Positions 61,815 to 64,000 of a stretch of 64,000 nt of DNA are shown here, piece after piece (position 1 is the stretch's first letter; each line of letters starts with the position of its first letter). Position numbers and translations under genes: made by a program. Under the pieces are notes generated by a model. It searched no databases. It was not told the DNA's origin and saw nothing but the letters and a program-made list of their open reading frames with translations. This DNA is from Anaerolineaceae bacterium (GTDB taxonomy: Bacteria; Chloroflexota; Anaerolineae; Anaerolineales; Anaerolineaceae), in assembly GCA_002702705.1 (NCBI GenBank), contig PABH01000008.1, positions 120,463 through 184,462 on the forward strand. The letters are read 5' to 3'.

Positions 61815-63219
61815 TCCCCAGGAACTCCCCCCGGAAACAATTGCAGTCACTTTTGCAAAAACATCCCGTTCCCCAGAATCGTTTAAAGAAATAGCAGATG
61901 AATTAAACAATGAAAAAAGCGCACAATTCCATGAAAAATGGGTTGTTGGTTATGGGCATTCTTCTGTTGCTGAACATGCTGTTTTGCATATCGCTGTAGA
62001 GAATGTGTCTCGTCTCGCTGTTGAAACACTAGAAGGCAACCGCTTGGCTTCTTATACAGAGAAATCAACTCGATATCAAAAATGGGATCAAGACAGTTTT
62101 TTTATTCCCGATGAATTAAATGAAAATCCGGATTTAAAAAATCTTTACATTGAAACCAACCAATTCTTATTTGAGGCTTATCAAACTGCCTTACCCAAGA
62201 TCCAGGTTTGGATTGGTGAACAGTTTCCACAGCGTGAGGGCGAAAGTGAATCTGCCTGGGAACGCAGAATCCGATCAAAATACGTAGATATTGGCCGTTT
62301 TTTCCTGCCTGCTTCAGCCTTGGCAAATGTCGGTATGACGATTAATGCTCGAGCATTGGAACACGCCATCCAAAAAATGCTCTCTCATCCATTATCCGAA
62401 GTGCGCCAAATGGGAGAGGAAATAAAAAAAGTTTCCCAAGATAATGTGCCAACCCTTGTAAAATATGCAGACAAGATGCCATATTTAATGGAAACCGAAC
62501 AGAAAATTAAAGCAGCCTCCGCCTCTGCAAATATCCAACATACACCATATAATTGGTGTCAAATGGTACAAATGGATCAGAAAGCTGAAAAACGGGTTCT
62601 AGCAGCGGTTTTATACCGGTATGGACAAAGTTCTTACCAAGATGTCTGGGATTATATTGATCAATGTTCACAGGCTGAATTACAAAACCTTGCCAGGCAA
62701 ATAACAGAAAATCTGGGAAAATTTGACAGTCCAATTCGAGAACTTGAATATGCAAATTTCACATTTGATTTGGTAATGGATCAAGGTGCTTTTTTTGAGA
62801 TTAAACGTCATCGAATGGCGACCCAAACCGCACAACCGCTTTCCACTATGTTGGGATATGCTGTACCGGTCGGCATCCGCGAAACAGGATTGGAACCTCT
62901 TTACAATGAAGCCATGCAAAAAGCACACCAAACCTACCAAAAACTAGCTTTATGGAACGCAGAAGTCGCATCGTATGTGGTTCCCAATGCCTACAACCGT
63001 AGAGTTTTAATCCAGGCCAATTTCCGCAGCCTGGACCATCTCATCCAATTACGTTCGGCTCAAAATGCACATTTCTCTGTCCGCCGTTTGGTACAGCGCA
63101 TGGCCGAGATTTTAGAAGACCAATTCCCCCTTTCCAAATTATGGTTACGCCGCCTACCGGATGAAACATGGCAGGATGTGGAAGAAAAACATTTTCTGGA
63201 AACACAACATCCAGTTTAA
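61783..63219 (+). CDS. two-domain ThyX-like protein, both motifs degenerate
   Basis: A 478-residue protein made of two ThyX-like halves, against about 220-250 residues for normal ThyX. The N-half keeps GHSSVAEHAVLHI near 58 and the motif S-x(4)-S-x-RY near 90-98, but the leading RHR is GNR. The C-half keeps RHR near 339 but loses the Ser/Arg-Tyr part (RHRMATQTAQPLS). Neither half holds a complete FAD/dUMP motif, although together they might form one active site. Start at the ATG 61783 after GGAGG. It could be a flavin-dependent thymidylate synthase variant or a non-catalytic relative. Confidence 0.8.
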   Translation: MTLTRQVYLLDPQELPPETIAVTFAKTSRSPESFKEIADELNNEKSAQFHEKWVVGYGHSSVAEHAVLHIAVENVSRLAVETLEGNRLASYTEKSTRYQKWDQDSFFIPDELNENPDLKNLYIETNQFLFEAYQTALPKIQVWIGEQFPQREGESESAWERRIRSKYVDIGRFFLPASALANVGMTINARALEHAIQKMLSHPLSEVRQMGEEIKKVSQDNVPTLVKYADKMPYLMETEQKIKAASASANIQHTPYNWCQMVQMDQKAEKRVLAAVLYRYGQSSYQDVWDYIDQCSQAELQNLARQITENLGKFDSPIRELEYANFTFDLVMDQGAFFEIKRHRMATQTAQPLSTMLGYAVPVGIRETGLEPLYNEAMQKAHQTYQKLALWNAEVASYVVPNAYNRRVLIQANFRSLDHLIQLRSAQNAHFSVRRLVQRMAEILEDQFPLSKLWLRRLPDETWQDVEEKHFLETQHPV

Positions 63220-63239
63220 ATAAAGCCGTAGGTCTTCAG

Positions 63240-63827
63240 CTATCGTAAGCCCAACACCATAAAAATCTCCTTGATCGTTTCCGACTGTAGCCCGGTATCA
63301 TACCAATTCCAGGCTTCATCGATAAATTCATCTTTCAGGGGCTTTATTTTCGCTTTACGCTCATCTTCGCTTAAAGTAATATCTTTCATGATTGTGGCTA
63401 AATCCGGATTCGCTGCCATCCACTGTTTAATCGGGCGATTGGCAGCGGCGGGCCGCTCCATCCATGCACCGATCTTATTAAAATCTGCATCCATAAACCA
63501 AAATAATGGGATCTTATCGTAACCTTGCGCAATAAAAAATTGATTTAACGCAGAAAAATGATTCCTAGGGAACACACGCACTTGAAGGTTAAGGCATACT
63601 TCTTCAATTTTTGCCAGAATCGGCAGATTCATCAAACTATCCCCACACCATGACTCTGTTAAAACCGCGATCTTCACCGGGCGTTCAAAACCATTTAACT
63701 GTTCTTTTTCGTACGGTGTTAATCTCACATCGCGTACACGTTCCTTTAATTCTTTTTGGAAGTGTTCGCTTTGATTTATATAGGCTTGAATTGAAAGGCC
63801 TTCATCCCAGACTGATTGGTTTAACAT
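63240..63827 (-). CDS. thioredoxin-fold protein, WCGDS type
   Basis: A 195-residue protein with a thioredoxin-like core: VKIAVLTESWCGDSLMNLPIL near residue 52, then LQVRVFPRN and IPLFWFMDADF. The active site has a single Cys (WCGDS), so it is not a disulfide oxidoreductase of the CxxC type. It converges on the thyX-like gene with 20 bp between stops. Role unknown. Confidence 0.82.
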   Translation of the reverse strand: MLNQSVWDEGLSIQAYINQSEHFQKELKERVRDVRLTPYEKEQLNGFERPVKIAVLTESWCGDSLMNLPILAKIEEVCLNLQVRVFPRNHFSALNQFFIAQGYDKIPLFWFMDADFNKIGAWMERPAAANRPIKQWMAANPDLATIMKDITLSEDERKAKIKPLKDEFIDEAWNWYDTGLQSETIKEIFMVLGLR

Positions 63828-63911
63828 TCAAACTCCTTAAATTTGATACCATTCAGTCTAGCGGGTCAGGTTTACCTTGTCAAGATAAGTTTCAAAAATT
63901 ATGTCAACGAA

Positions 63912-63970
63912 ACTTTAAAAGTGAACCGATAACACTTTAAAAGTGAACTAATTGCGGTTCAAAAGTGAAC
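63912..63970 (+). repeat. three 15-bp repeats at exact 22-bp spacing, possible IS end
   Basis: ACTTTAAAAGTGAAC occurs at 63912-63926 and 63934-63948, with a variant GGTTCAAAAGTGAAC at 63956-63970. Starts are 22 bp apart, two helical turns. A partial match (ACTTGAAAAG) starts at 63991 and is cut by the right edge. The AAAAGTGAAC core resembles the multiple terminal repeats of IS21-family elements as I recall them; plasmid-type iterons are an alternative. No transposase is inside the window. Confidence 0.7.
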
Positions 63971-64000
63971 TCAATTTGTACTAGGACAAAACTTGAAAAG

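Noticed and set aside
63912..64000. CRISPR array
   Set aside because: Repeats are 15 bp with 7-bp gaps, too short and too regular for repeat-spacer units, and no cas gene is present.

Overview
The window is AT-rich bacterial chromosome, about 40% GC by eye. It most resembles a strict anaerobe of the Chloroflexota, probably class Anaerolineae. Three things suggest this: a short IF-2 without the long N-terminal region, a two-domain ThyX-like protein after ribF, and tungsten AOR, F420-type LLM, UroD-type methyltransferase and sugar ABC genes side by side. The assignment is inference; no rRNA, tRNA or CRISPR array is visible.

Layout. (A) 1-3953, plus strand: a Gfo/Idh/MocA oxidoreductase cut by the left edge, two sugar-phosphate isomerase/epimerase-like TIM barrels and a UroD-type methyltransferase-like protein. 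(B) 3984-5330, minus: a MATE-like membrane protein. (C) 5534-7142, minus: ubiX coupled to a UroD-type protein with a complete zinc motif. (D) 7306-14900, minus: a sugar-type ABC importer without ATPase, an amidohydrolase, a zinc alcohol dehydrogenase, an FGGY kinase and a class I aldolase, ending at a clear terminator. A GntR/UTRA gene with a near-perfect operator lies upstream. (E) 16010-17164, plus: a YgeY-like M20 hydrolase. (F) 40452-17145, minus: a very long tight gene run. It holds GH31 alpha-xylosidase, hydantoinase, SsnA-like aminohydrolase, 2-oxoacid/acetoin-dehydrogenase E1alpha-E1beta-E2, two unusual SDRs, a three-subunit xanthine-dehydrogenase-type molybdoenzyme, a second aminohydrolase, a UroD protein, UbiD, an F420-type LLM oxidoreductase, YgeY, YgeW, a MoaD/ThiS-like protein and a tungsten aldehyde oxidoreductase. 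(G) 46762-40712, minus: ROK regulator, ECF transporter (S, fused A-A, T) and a pterin-binding methyltransferase. (H) 47033-50538, plus: LacI regulator with matching operators, UroD protein and GH1 beta-glucosidase. (I) 50794-53904, plus: XRE-cupin regulator, UroD protein and a D-2-hydroxyacid-dehydrogenase-like protein. (J) 54227-63219, plus: nusA-rnpM-infB-rbfA-nrnA-truB-ribF-thyX-like, with rimP missing from its usual place. (K) a thioredoxin-fold gene, then 22-bp-spaced repeats at the right edge that may be the end of a mobile element.

How it may work together. Region F contains the core of the anaerobic purine/N-heterocycle cluster known from E. coli and gut anaerobes (XDH, SsnA, hydantoinase, YgeW, YgeY). 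The usual ygeX, ygfK and carbamate kinase are absent. In their place are a prFMN decarboxylase, an F420 oxidoreductase, a tungsten aldehyde oxidoreductase and an E1/E2 complex. I infer an anaerobic route for a carboxylated, possibly methylated or glycosylated, nitrogen heterocycle. Five UroD-type proteins plus one pterin-binding methyltransferase point to corrinoid/folate one-carbon chemistry, although no corrinoid protein gene is present. The glycosidases and the kinase/aldolase cluster fit uptake of plant-derived glycosides.

The most unusual sequence signal is a 38-bp perfect palindrome inside the sugar kinase gene, 7 bp from a 15-bp tandem duplication.
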